Assembly: GCA_039793685.1 (NCBI GenBank)
Contig: JBDRAL010000068.1
Span: 1 to 64,000, forward strand
Length of the DNA: 64,000 nt
Reading direction: 5' to 3'
From: JAAFHI01 sp039793685
GTDB taxonomy: Bacteria; Acidobacteriota; Blastocatellia; Chloracidobacteriales; Chloracidobacteriaceae
Under the pieces are notes generated by a model. The model searched no databases and was not told the DNA's origin. It saw only the letters and a program-made list of their open reading frames with translations. Below are positions 1-7,641 of the stretch, piece by piece. Each line of letters starts with the position of its first letter. Within the stretch, counting starts at the first letter, position 1. The position numbers and the translations under genes are program-made.

Positions 1-1587
1 AACGTGAGCGTCGGCTACAACGAAGAAGCCTGGGTTCTGGAATCCGAAGTCGATGGCGTGAGGACCTACCGGATCACGAAATGGGTTCCGCGCGAAATTT
101 CCTTTGTCTCGATGCCGGCCGACGAAACGGTCGGCGTCGGACGTTCCCTTCAACCCGTACACCCTATCGAGGAACGAGCCATGCGAAATGCAAATACCGC
201 TCCAGGAGCGGGAATCACCGAGACGGCTCAGCCGAGTGTCACGCCCGAGCAGGAGCGTCGCGCGGCCGTTCGTCAGGAAATCCGAGAATTTGCGGAAGCC
301 GTCGGCGAGAGCGATCTCGTCCCGGACTTTCTGCTCGACGAGCGGGATCTGAACGAGCACTCGCTCGACCGGTTCCGCAATCACGCGCGGTCCGTGCGGT
401 CGCAGCGTCAGGCGGCACAGCCGGCGACGCCGACGGCGGTCCGGGCCGAACAGCGCGCGGTCACCGAGCCGACGTTCTCGACGCGCTCGCGGATGTTCCG
501 CGGCTCGAACGACTGGCGCGAAAACTCCAAGCGGGCGCTCGGATTTGCCCGCTTTTTGCAGTCCCAGTTCATGCAGGGCGAAGCCCAGGCCCGCGCCCAT
601 CGGTACTGCGTCGAGAACGGCATTCTCGCCACCCGCTCCATGACGGAGTCCTCGGGCGATTTCTCGGTGCTGTTGCCGCCGGAATTCCTGCCCGATTTCA
701 TCGACAACGTCGAGCAGTACGGCGCGCTGCGCTCGAATTGCCGTGTCCGCAACATCACGAGCGAGAGCGCGATCATTCGCACGAAATCGCGCGGGATGAA
801 ATTCTACCCCGCCGGCGAAATCGAGCAGGTTTCGGACTCCCAGCTCAAATACGCGCCCAACAGCGTCGATCCGAAAAAGTGGGTTGCGCTCGCGGAAATG
901 TCGAGCGAACTCGACGAAGATTCGTCGATCTCCATGGCCGACGACATCATGGACGATCTGGCCTACGCGCAGGCGGTCACCGAAGACGAAACCGGTTTCC
1001 TCGGCGATGGTAGCGGCTCGTACAACAAGATCGTCGGCATCCTCAAGAAGCTCCGCAACCCGGAACTCAAGGGGACGGACCCGACCATTGCAAACGTCGC
1101 CGGCCTCTACGTCGGCTCTGGCAACGCCTACAGCGAGCTGACGCTGGACGATTTTCTTGGCTTGGTCGGCACGCTTCCGGAATACGCCGACCGCAACGCC
1201 AAGTGGTACGTCTCGCGTTCGTTCGCGATGAACGTGATGACGCGCATCGCGCTCGCCGCCGGCGGGGTGACGGGCAACGAAATCGTCGATGGCGTCGCGC
1301 GGCGGTTTCTCGGCTACCCGATCGTCATCGTCCACGCCATGCCGAAGGTCGAGGCCAACAGCCAGATCTGCGCGGTGTTTGGCGACATGTTCCGGGCGGC
1401 CCAGCTCATCGACCGGAAACGCGTCGAAATCACCAGCTCGGCTCACGTCAAGTTCAAGGAAGGGGCGGTCGTCATCCGCGCGGAAACGCGGTGGGATTTC
1501 CTCGTTCCGGACGCCGGGAACGTGACCGCGACCGCTTCGGCCCGCAAACCCGGCCCGCTGGTCGGATTGATCACCGCCGCCAGCTAA
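1..1587 (+). CDS. Prohead protease C-terminus fused to HK97-fold major capsid protein (5' partial)
   Basis: The frame is open through the left edge, so the true start lies outside. The first ~45 residues end in a PREISFVSMPADE segment, the strand pattern typical of the C-terminal end of HK97-type prohead proteases. In the same frame follow a charged Arg/Glu-rich stretch (about residues 75-190), which resembles a scaffolding delta domain, and then a HK97-type capsid shell domain to the end. An ATG at 181 has a GAGG motif 8 nt upstream, so a separate 468-residue capsid product from an internal start is possible. It is the first of a run of head and tail genes. The capsid call is strong; the fusion is read directly from the frame, but cleavage and internal initiation are inferred. 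Confidence 0.85.
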   Translation, partial: NVSVGYNEEAWVLESEVDGVRTYRITKWVPREISFVSMPADETVGVGRSLQPVHPIEERAMRNANTAPGAGITETAQPSVTPEQERRAAVRQEIREFAEAVGESDLVPDFLLDERDLNEHSLDRFRNHARSVRSQRQAAQPATPTAVRAEQRAVTEPTFSTRSRMFRGSNDWRENSKRALGFARFLQSQFMQGEAQARAHRYCVENGILATRSMTESSGDFSVLLPPEFLPDFIDNVEQYGALRSNCRVRNITSESAIIRTKSRGMKFYPAGEIEQVSDSQLKYAPNSVDPKKWVALAEMSSELDEDSSISMADDIMDDLAYAQAVTEDETGFLGDGSGSYNKIVGILKKLRNPELKGTDPTIANVAGLYVGSGNAYSELTLDDFLGLVGTLPEYADRNAKWYVSRSFAMNVMTRIALAAGGVTGNEIVDGVARRFLGYPIVIVHAMPKVEANSQICAVFGDMFRAAQLIDRKRVEITSSAHVKFKEGAVVIRAETRWDFLVPDAGNVTATASARKPGPLVGLITAAS

Positions 1588-1611
1588 TTCGCTGAGGGTG
1601 AATGATTCCAC

Positions 1612-1632
1612 GGGGACGCTGGTTGCGTCCCC
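1612..1632 (+). terminator. Hairpin between capsid gene and next gene
   Basis: A perfect 8-bp stem, GGGGACGC pairing with GCGTCCCC around a TGGTT loop, lies 25 nt after the capsid stop. It is followed only by TTCT, not a true T-run, so it could be a weak terminator or a 3' stabilising hairpin that sets a high capsid transcript level relative to downstream genes. Confidence 0.4.
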
Positions 1633-1652
1633 TTCTCCACCGCGAGGTCATC

Positions 1653-2093
1653 ATGAAAAGTCCGATTTTTCGTTCGAAATTTGTCGAGGTGTTGTCGCCT
1701 GCCACGCTCGACAACGCATCCGGCACGACGCCGGTGATTGACACGCTCGGATACGAGTTTTTGACCGTTCTCGTGCGGCTGAACTCGACCGACATTGCCC
1801 TGTCTGCGCTCAAGCTCCAGCAGTCGGATTCCGATTCGAGCGGTTTCACCGACATCACCGGACACGTCTACGGCGCGACCGGCGCGCCGGCGCTTCCGAC
1901 CGCGACCGACGACAACAATTTTTATGCGTTCTTCGTCGATCTGCGCGGAAAGAAACGCTACGTCGATCTCGTTGTCACCGCTGGCGACGGCTCGGTCGGC
2001 GCGGCGCTCTACGCGGTCGGAATCCTTGCGCAGGGCGAGATCGCTCAGTTCGACGCGGGGTCGCGCGGCCTGGCTGCGTACACCGCCGCGTAA
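1653..2093 (+). CDS. Phage head protein, possibly capsid decoration (hypothetical)
   Basis: A 146-residue protein directly after the capsid gene. The start at 1653 is chosen because GAGG lies 5 nt upstream; a longer frame from 1602 would run through the hairpin. The sequence is rich in small residues and beta-prone segments (TDITGHVYGATG, KRYVDLVVTAGDGS) and lacks membrane segments or catalytic motifs. Position between the capsid and head-completion genes suggests a decoration or cement protein. I do not recognise a named family, so the role is inferred from synteny. Confidence 0.6.
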   Translation: MKSPIFRSKFVEVLSPATLDNASGTTPVIDTLGYEFLTVLVRLNSTDIALSALKLQQSDSDSSGFTDITGHVYGATGAPALPTATDDNNFYAFFVDLRGKKRYVDLVVTAGDGSVGAALYAVGILAQGEIAQFDAGSRGLAAYTAA

Positions 2094-2105
2094 CGGGAGG
2101 GCTTC

Positions 2106-2408
2106 GTGGCTTTTACCGAGAATCTGGGAGCGTTTTTCGACCAGGCGGGGTTCGCGGTAGAGGCCACGATCACCCCGCCAGATGGCGCGCCCAGGACAAT
2201 CTCGGCGATTCCCGACAGCTACGCCCAACAGGCTTCGGTTATGGGCACGGAGACAAGCGACGACGTGCCCACCTTGGTCTGCAAAACGGGCGACCTGACC
2301 GGAGTTGGCCGCAACGCCAAAGTCGAGTTTTCCGGGCGAGTGTTCAGGGTTTTGCGACGACTGGACGACCTGACCGGAGTCACGACTCTTTTTCTGGAAT
2401 TCAGATAA
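2106..2408 (+). CDS. Phage head-tail joining/head-closure-like protein
   Basis: A 100-residue protein with a GTG start 5 nt after GGGAGG. The C-terminal half reads like a small beta-barrel (NAKVEFSGRVFRVLRR, then GVTTLFLEF), the pattern of head-closure or head-tail joining proteins that sit between capsid and tail-terminator genes. Its stop codon overlaps the next start (TAATG), so the two are translationally coupled. Function is inferred from size and gene order. Confidence 0.5.
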   Translation: MAFTENLGAFFDQAGFAVEATITPPDGAPRTISAIPDSYAQQASVMGTETSDDVPTLVCKTGDLTGVGRNAKVEFSGRVFRVLRRLDDLTGVTTLFLEFR

Positions 2409-2887
2409 TGCCGAGCACGACCAACAAACAACTTCGCGAAGCGATTGCGGCGCTAATTGCGACCGCGCTCGCCGGCGAGGACGTGCGGATCTACTCGGAA
2501 ATGGCTCAGGACTATGAGGAAGACCGGTGGGCGGAAATGCTGCGTCCGGCGTCGGATCCGGACAAAACCAAACCGATTCGAGCCGTCAGCGTCACGACGA
2601 AAAGCCGGTCGGTTCGCCCGGTCACGGTCGGCGGGACGCGTTACGACCGCGTCACGGTGTTTCGAATCGTCGTATTTGGCGAAAAAGACCGCGTCTCCGA
2701 GGAACTGTTCGACGAATGGGTTGGCAAAGTCGAAGACGCCATTCTTGCGGCCCGCCAGCTCGGTCTGAGCGTCAACGACCTGCAAAGCCACAACGGGATT
2801 GAGTTCGACCTCAAGGTTCTTGTCATCAACAACCAGTTGGTCCGCGTCGCCGACGGCGCGCTGACCGTTCGACTCTACAAACAGTAA
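2408..2887 (+). CDS. Phage tail terminator/tail completion-like protein
   Basis: A 159-residue protein starting one base before the end of the preceding gene. Mixed alpha/beta composition, an N-terminal helix (NKQLREAIAALIATALAG) and a C-terminal strand ending in LTVRLYKQ are consistent with tail terminator proteins that cap the tail tube at the neck. It sits immediately before the tail-tube gene, the usual place for this function. No diagnostic motif is visible, so the call rests on context. Confidence 0.5.
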   Translation: MPSTTNKQLREAIAALIATALAGEDVRIYSEMAQDYEEDRWAEMLRPASDPDKTKPIRAVSVTTKSRSVRPVTVGGTRYDRVTVFRIVVFGEKDRVSEELFDEWVGKVEDAILAARQLGLSVNDLQSHNGIEFDLKVLVINNQLVRVADGALTVRLYKQ

Positions 2888-2899
2888 CGCGAGGGCACC

Positions 2900-3958
2900 A
2901 TGGCCGAGTTTATCACCAGAGATATTGATTTACTGATCAGCAAATCGCCGGAGTCGGCCTACAACACCGCGTACGTCGATGCCACCGATTTTCAGCGCAT
3001 GCTGACGACCGGGGCGCCGGTTGCGCTTCCGACCCTCGAAAAGCTCGACGATTCGGACCGGATTGGCCAGGGCGACGAGTTTGCGCGTCAGGCACGCGGA
3101 AACTACTGGTCGCAGCCGAAGTGGCAGATCAGCGACACGGTCAACGTCGATTTGACGGCGCTGCTGCTCGCGCGAGCGCTCGGCGGCACGGTGACCGATA
3201 CGCTTGTCGCGACAGGGGTCTACGACCACACGTTTTCGCACCAGGTGGACGCCGACGGGCGCCAGCTTCCGGCGAGCGACGTCGTGCAGAACGTCGGCGG
3301 CCAGGATTGGCTTTTCTCCGGCGTCATCGTCGGCGCGTTTGGTTTTTCGCAGGAAGGCGCAAACGCTCCGACGTTTACCGCTGACCTCGTCGGGTCCGGC
3401 AAACACGTCAAAATCTCGTCAATCGATCCGGCGTTCGGCGATTTTCCGGACACGATTGACCAGAATTTTATGCACGGCGCGGCGACGGTTGTGTCCTACA
3501 ATGACGGCTCGCTGCTCGATTTCAGCGCCGCTGGACGTTTGAGAAACGTCTCGTTTCAGTGGGCAAACAATCCGCGCGAAAACGACCGGCGTCCGGGCGA
3601 TCCGTTCCTCGTGAGCGGCGACCATTTCAAGGGCGCCTACGTCAATCGCTGTTTGCGCGGTCGGCGTCAGCTTCAAATTTCTCTCTCCGTCACGCTCGAC
3701 GAAAACCAGCGCGAGTACACCAAAAACAAGGAAACGACGGTTCTGACGAACGTCAAAGTGCTCTGCAAGGGCGCGAAAATCGACAGCACTCGATACAACG
3801 AGTTGGAGCTGACGGTGCCCCGGGCCGTGATTATGTCGCTTGAGGGCGGCACGGCCGACGAGGACCTCGTCCAGAACCTGACGCTCATGCCGCTCGCCAA
3901 TTCGAGCGGTCAGATTCTTACCGCGCGCATCCGGAATGCGTCGGCCACCCTTGTCTGA
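2900..3958 (+). CDS. Major tail tube protein
   Basis: A 352-residue protein with no membrane segment, starting after GCGAGGGCACC. N-terminal MAEFITRDIDLLISKSPESAYNT resembles tail-tube proteins of long-tailed siphoviruses, with an extended beta-rich body containing GVYDHTFSHQVDADG and a long strand-rich C-terminal part. It follows the tail-terminator-like gene, as expected. Normally a tail-assembly chaperone gene would come next; here a reversed S24-TnpB cassette intervenes and the chaperone-like gene appears only at 7568. The stop codon lies one base from the antisense stop of tnpB. Confidence 0.65.
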   Translation: MAEFITRDIDLLISKSPESAYNTAYVDATDFQRMLTTGAPVALPTLEKLDDSDRIGQGDEFARQARGNYWSQPKWQISDTVNVDLTALLLARALGGTVTDTLVATGVYDHTFSHQVDADGRQLPASDVVQNVGGQDWLFSGVIVGAFGFSQEGANAPTFTADLVGSGKHVKISSIDPAFGDFPDTIDQNFMHGAATVVSYNDGSLLDFSAAGRLRNVSFQWANNPRENDRRPGDPFLVSGDHFKGAYVNRCLRGRRQLQISLSVTLDENQREYTKNKETTVLTNVKVLCKGAKIDSTRYNELELTVPRAVIMSLEGGTADEDLVQNLTLMPLANSSGQILTARIRNASATLV

Positions 3959-3959
3959 T

Positions 3960-5171
3960 TCAGGCTCGATCGGCATCCCTAGCACTTTCAATATGCAAAG
4001 GTTCACTCTTCATTGGCCCAACCAACGTCGAGCCTCCAAGCGCGGAGACGGCGTGCCTCGCCGCCTGCGCGAGTTCAATCCCTCGCGCAAGGATGTTCAG
4101 AGCAGCGTTGTGGTCGCGGTGGAGTTCAGTCCGGCAGTGCGGGCACTTGTGCCACCGGACAGAGAGTGCTTTCGGGACTCTCTCCCCGCATCCGCTGCAA
4201 TCCTGCGACGTGTACTGCGCGGCCACGTTCATGGCTTTCGTACCGGCCCATTCTGCCTTGTACTCAAGCATTCGAATAAACGCGCTCCACGCGGCGTCGG
4301 CAATGTGTTTCGCCAGTTTGCGATTCTTCATCATTCCGGCGATGTTCAAATTTTCAAAACAGATCAGGTCATGCCGGTTGACCAATTTCCGCGACAGCTT
4401 GTGAAGAAAGTCCCGGCGCTGGTCGGCGACCTTGCGGTTCAGCGCGGCGACGCGAGCCTTTGCGCGCTTACGTCGCCCCGATCCCTTCTTCTTGCGGCTC
4501 AGTCGTCGTTGGGCCTTTTTGAGTCGGTCTTCGGCTCGCAGAAGGTGGCGCGGATTCTCGACGCGCCTGCCGTCGCTGGTGGTCAGGAAAGCCTCGACGC
4601 CGAGGTCGATGCCGACAGGCGAGGTAATTGCAGCAGGCGCGGTCGGTGGGGCGTCGGGAAGTTCGCAGGAGAAAATAACGAACCACCTTTCGCCTTCGCG
4701 TTTGATCGTGACGGTTTTGACCCTTCCTCCGACGAAGCGGGAAAGTCGGACGCGCATGGAGCCGATTTTTGGAAGAGTCAGCTTGTCGGCTTTCAGCCAG
4801 TTAAAAGGAGACCGTTGATCAATCTTGAAAGTAAAACTGTCGTAACGGTCTCGTCCTTTATAGCGAGGGAATCCCGGTTTTTGTCCAGCCTTGACGCGGC
4901 GGAAAAAGCCGTCGTAGGCAAACTGAACTCGCCTGAGAACGTCCACCAAGGTATCCGCATAAATGGTTTTGTATTCAGGACAAACAGCTTTCAGTCCGGG
5001 CAACTCCGCCGACTGCTCGTAGTAGCTGAGGGTCTTGCCCTGCATCAACCACGCTGCGCGGCGTTCGGTGAGGCAGGCGTTGTACAGCTCGCGACAAAGC
5101 TCCAGCGTCTCCGCCAGCCTTTCGGCGACGGCCCTGCTTGGAACAATACGGAACTTGAACGCCTGTCTCAT
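3960..5171 (-). CDS. tnpB: TnpB RNA-guided nuclease (IS200/IS605 superfamily)
   Basis: A 403-residue protein; the ATG at 5171 is chosen because MRQAFKFRIVPS is the canonical TnpB N-terminus, and a longer frame would run into the upstream gene. The RuvC-like catalytic residues are all present: Asp in GIDLGVEAF (about residue 189), Glu in CFENLNI (about 273) and Asp in HRDHNAA (about 353). A four-cysteine zinc ribbon (CSGCG and CPHC) lies at about 325-346. Family members cut DNA guided by an RNA transcribed from the 3' end of the element. No TnpA transposase accompanies it. It is reversed inside the phage structural operon and follows the S24 gene by 2 nt. Confidence 0.92.
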   Translation of the reverse strand: MRQAFKFRIVPSRAVAERLAETLELCRELYNACLTERRAAWLMQGKTLSYYEQSAELPGLKAVCPEYKTIYADTLVDVLRRVQFAYDGFFRRVKAGQKPGFPRYKGRDRYDSFTFKIDQRSPFNWLKADKLTLPKIGSMRVRLSRFVGGRVKTVTIKREGERWFVIFSCELPDAPPTAPAAITSPVGIDLGVEAFLTTSDGRRVENPRHLLRAEDRLKKAQRRLSRKKKGSGRRKRAKARVAALNRKVADQRRDFLHKLSRKLVNRHDLICFENLNIAGMMKNRKLAKHIADAAWSAFIRMLEYKAEWAGTKAMNVAAQYTSQDCSGCGERVPKALSVRWHKCPHCRTELHRDHNAALNILARGIELAQAARHAVSALGGSTLVGPMKSEPLHIESARDADRA

Positions 5172-5173
5172 TA

Positions 5174-5527
5174 TCAGCACCACCTTGCTTCGGAACGCGG
5201 AAGGAGGACGGCCACGACGCGGACCGCATTCACGGGCCATTGCTGGTCAGGGTATTCGGGATCCGAGGATCGAAGGGTGATGGTTCCGTCCGGGTTGCGG
5301 AATCCGCGCTTGAGGGTAAGGCCCGAAGGAGTGGAAAAGACGGCGACCTGCCCCTGCCCCGCCGAATCGGAAAGCGTGGCCAAAATGCGGTGTCCGTCAA
5401 GAAAGCCGTCTCGGGCCATTGAATTTCCACGGACGTGGATGACGGCAAGCCTTCCCTCAAAGGCAGCACATCGCAATTGCCTTGAAGGAACAAAGGCCGG
5501 TTTCAAGGAAGGAAAAAAACGCTTCAT
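5174..5527 (-). CDS. S24-family (UmuD/LexA-type) self-cleaving peptidase
   Basis: A 117-residue protein matching the peptidase half of LexA/UmuD: the nucleophile Ser36 in VRGNSMARDG, the DGHRIL strand and the base Lys73 in LTLKRGF. There is no helix-turn-helix, so it resembles UmuD more than a phage repressor. No clear Ala-Gly or Cys-Gly cleavage site precedes the domain. AGGGAG lies 6 nt before the ATG. The gene ends 2 nt before tnpB (TGA-TA-ATG), so the two are almost certainly cotranscribed; UmuD-like genes usually precede a polymerase, not a nuclease. Confidence 0.8.
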   Translation of the reverse strand: MKRFFPSLKPAFVPSRQLRCAAFEGRLAVIHVRGNSMARDGFLDGHRILATLSDSAGQGQVAVFSTPSGLTLKRGFRNPDGTITLRSSDPEYPDQQWPVNAVRVVAVLLPRSEARWC

Positions 5528-5539
5528 GTCAGCTCCCTA

Positions 5540-5558
5540 TCTCGTAGGTGATACGAGA
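5540..5558 (-). promoter_or_regulatory. Operator-like palindrome upstream of the S24-tnpB cassette
   Basis: TCTCGTA and TACGAGA form perfect 7-nt inverted arms around GGTGA, directly upstream of the ribosome binding site of the S24 gene. A second perfect palindrome, ATGCCCG/CGGGCAT, lies at 5657-5675, and a 9-nt inverted pair (TGTCGGGAG at 5573, CTCCCGACA at 5641) encloses the space between. These look like regulator sites or leader hairpins; no clear -35/-10 pair was identified. Confidence 0.45.
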
Positions 5559-5744
5559 CCCCAAGGAAGGGGTGTCGGGAGCTCGAAACAGTTGCAAGAA
5601 CTGCGAGCGTATTCCGCTTTCGCGTTTTGTATTTCGCTCACTCCCGACATAGAGGCATGCCCGGATTTCGGGCATAAAAAAGCCACGGCTGACGGGCGTG
5701 ATTTCCGCTTACAGGTGTTTCGAGCACCGGAGGCAAGTATAGAG

Positions 5745-5772
5745 AAAAACCTCACGGTTTCAAGGTTTTTTT
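5745..5772 (+). terminator. Bidirectional terminator-like hairpin at the edge of the cassette
   Basis: AAAAACCT pairs with AGGTTTTT around a 10-nt loop, and the downstream arm continues into a run of seven T residues. Because the left arm is A-rich it can also act on the minus strand. It lies 23 nt before the holin-like gene and would stop readthrough from the tail-tube gene across the antisense S24-tnpB cassette. Confidence 0.55.
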
Positions 5773-5794
5773 CTTACGGGACTGGAGATTTAAA

Positions 5795-6166
5795 ATGAAG
5801 AATTTTCTCAACGCATTGTTCAGTGCGTCGAACGCCAAGGCGATTATCACGTTTTTGGTCGGCTTGGGCGTGAGCATCGCGGCGCGCTTCGGGCTGAATT
5901 TGACGCCCGAGGACACGAATGCCGCCATCGTGATTTTTTTGTTCGTGGCCGGCTTCTTCGTTCAGGACGGCTCGACCGGGAACTGGAAATCCACGCTCGC
6001 GGGATTCGTCGGCGCCGTGCTCTACGTTCTCGCGCGTTTCGGGCTGCACCTGCCGGCCGACATTCAGGCCGGACTGATCTCCATCGTCGGTTTCGTCATC
6101 AGTTGGCTGCGTGTGCCTGGGAGCTACAACCCGGGACCTGAGCCGATTCCGAAGGTGGGGACATGA
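5795..6166 (+). CDS. Phage holin-like membrane protein
   Basis: A 123-residue protein with three to four hydrophobic segments (ITFLVGLGVSIAARFG, AAIVIFLFVAGFFV, TLAGFVGAVLYVLARF, IQAGLISIVGFVISWL) and a short polar tail. GGAG-like sequence lies upstream. Size, membrane topology and position before a coiled-coil/lipoprotein pair fit a holin that permeabilises the inner membrane at lysis. Its end overlaps the next start by 4 nt. Holins are too diverse for certainty from sequence alone. Confidence 0.6.
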   Translation: MKNFLNALFSASNAKAIITFLVGLGVSIAARFGLNLTPEDTNAAIVIFLFVAGFFVQDGSTGNWKSTLAGFVGAVLYVLARFGLHLPADIQAGLISIVGFVISWLRVPGSYNPGPEPIPKVGT

Positions 6167-6483
6167 CGCCCTGGTGGGTCAGTCTTCTGCTCTGGCTGAT
6201 CGACAAAGCCCGTCTCAAGCTCGACCCGCAGTACCAGAAAGACGTCGAAGCATTCGAAGCGCGCGTTGCCGAATACGAACGGCAAAAGACGCAAAAGCTT
6301 CAAGAGATCGCACAACTCGAACAAACGTTAACGGAACTTTCCGCCCATGAGGCGGAACTCAAGGAAAGGCAGGCGGCACTTGAGCAATCGCTTCAAGAAA
6401 ATCAGCGACAACTTGCTGAGATGGACGTTCGTCCTCTCCCTGGCCCTATTTCTGATCCTGATCTGCTGCGCGAGCGGTTGTAG
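6163..6483 (+). CDS. Membrane-anchored coiled-coil protein, inner-membrane spanin-like
   Basis: A 106-residue protein with an N-terminal membrane anchor (TPWWVSLLLWLIDKA) followed by an almost uninterrupted Glu/Lys/Gln-rich coiled coil from about residue 20 to 88. This is the layout of Rz-type inner-membrane spanins. Its last ~137 nt overlap the next gene in another frame, again as in Rz/Rz1 pairs. It starts 4 nt inside the holin-like gene. Spanin function is inferred from architecture. Confidence 0.55.
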   Translation: MTPWWVSLLLWLIDKARLKLDPQYQKDVEAFEARVAEYERQKTQKLQEIAQLEQTLTELSAHEAELKERQAALEQSLQENQRQLAEMDVRPLPGPISDPDLLRERL

Positions 6484-6943
6484 CGCGCAAACGGTCCCGC
6501 TCCCAACCTCGACGACGACGGCGCAACTGCCTCCGGCGCGCGTGACGGAACAACTGCCCGAGGGCGGTTTTCTCGTTGAAATCAACGGCACGGTCTATCG
6601 CGCCGTCACGGTCGAGGAACTGCGGCGAATCAAAGCGGACCGCGAGGAACTCCAACGCACGCGTGAGGAGCGTGGTCTGTTGCGGACTCGCGTAACCCTT
6701 CAGGAACAATTGACCGAAAAACTTAAAGAGCGTTTGGCGACGGTGGAGAGGGAACGAGATGTCACCCGACAAGCTGCTGACGATTACCGGAAATTATTCG
6801 AAAACCAGCAAGCGCTCCTCGAAGAAGCGCGAAAGTTGGTCGGGAAACGGCCCAGTGGCCTTACTCGTTTCCTTTCTCACCCGGTTACTCGCATCGTCCT
6901 CACGGCGTTGCCGCCGATTCTTGCACGCGTTGGAGGACGGTGA
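6347..6943 (+). CDS. Lipoprotein-like coiled-coil protein, outer-membrane spanin-like
   Basis: A 198-residue protein that begins inside the preceding gene in a different frame. After a basic N-terminus it has a hydrophobic signal (WTFVLSLALFLILICCASGC) ending in a possible lipobox cysteine, a short Pro/Thr-rich linker, a coiled coil (about residues 85-160) and a C-terminal hydrophobic segment. Overlap with a coiled-coil membrane protein suggests an Rz1-like partner, although Rz1 proteins are usually much shorter. The exact start is uncertain. Confidence 0.5.
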   Translation: MRRNSRKGRRHLSNRFKKISDNLLRWTFVLSLALFLILICCASGCSAQTVPLPTSTTTAQLPPARVTEQLPEGGFLVEINGTVYRAVTVEELRRIKADREELQRTREERGLLRTRVTLQEQLTEKLKERLATVERERDVTRQAADDYRKLFENQQALLEEARKLVGKRPSGLTRFLSHPVTRIVLTALPPILARVGGR

Positions 6944-6944
6944 C

Positions 6945-7361
6945 ATGCCGTGGCGTCTTTTCGGAGTCAAACCTTTCAGCGTCTCGGATGGCTTTCTTTT
7001 CATTTTCGCGAGTGGATTCGTGTCGAGTTTATTGAGCTATCTGGCCGAGCACCCCAACATTGTCGGCGGCATTATCGGCCTCGGGACCGGGGCGGTGTTT
7101 TGGTTGCGTGAACGCGCCAAAAACGAACACGCCAATCGAATCAGCGATAACGACCACTGGCGTGAACTGTCGAACACACAGCAGCGCCTGATCGCCACGG
7201 TGATGGAAAAAGACTCGCGGATTTCCGAACTGGAACGCGAAAAAATTCGCCTCGAAAAGACCTGCGAGCAGTACGCCGCGATCATCAGCGAGCGCCAGCG
7301 ACCAGACCCTTCCACAAAAACTACGGCGTTTTTGCCGCCGCCTTTTCCAACCCGCGACTGA
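6945..7361 (+). CDS. Membrane protein with coiled coil, phage lysis module (hypothetical)
   Basis: A 138-residue protein. ATG at 6945 is chosen because GGAGG lies about 8 nt upstream and it follows the previous stop by one base; a longer frame upstream is a shadow. Two hydrophobic stretches (FLFIFASGFVSSLLSYL and GGIIGLGTGAVFWL) precede a coiled coil (about residues 60-110). It could be a second holin, an antiholin or a tail-associated membrane factor; I do not recognise a family. Confidence 0.5.
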   Translation: MPWRLFGVKPFSVSDGFLFIFASGFVSSLLSYLAEHPNIVGGIIGLGTGAVFWLRERAKNEHANRISDNDHWRELSNTQQRLIATVMEKDSRISELEREKIRLEKTCEQYAAIISERQRPDPSTKTTAFLPPPFPTRD

Positions 7362-7386
7362 ACCCGCCAGTCCAAACGGAGCAGAC

Positions 7387-7641
7387 ATGAAATTTTATAC
7401 CGAAAACGACGTGCTCAAAATGACATCGGAACAACTCGTGTCACTGCGCCTGGAACAATCCGACATGGAGCGCGAGGACATTCTGTCCGGCGCGCCGTCT
7501 CGGTTTGAAGGCTGCATCCGTTGCGAGGACGTGTGGGTGAAGCCGACTCAAATTCAAGGAGCATCCAATGACAACCGCCCTCGAACTAACCGAACCGACG
7601 CCCCCCTCACCGAACCCGCTGTTCCCGCTGAACACGCCTGA
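7387..7641 (+). CDS. Small phage protein with CxxC pair (hypothetical)
   Basis: An 84-residue protein with GGAG 5 nt before the ATG. It has an acidic helical first half and a CIRCEDVW pair near residue 43 that could bind metal only with a partner. The last ~74 nt overlap the next gene in another frame. Position just before the tail-assembly chaperone-like gene suggests a tail-module accessory protein. No family recognised. Confidence 0.5.
   Translation: MKFYTENDVLKMTSEQLVSLRLEQSDMEREDILSGAPSRFEGCIRCEDVWVKPTQIQGASNDNRPRTNRTDAPLTEPAVPAEHA

Noticed and set aside
3936..5798. 620-codon plus-strand frame opposite S24-tnpB
   Set aside because: It is the antisense of two genes with clear catalytic motifs and shows no domain of its own.
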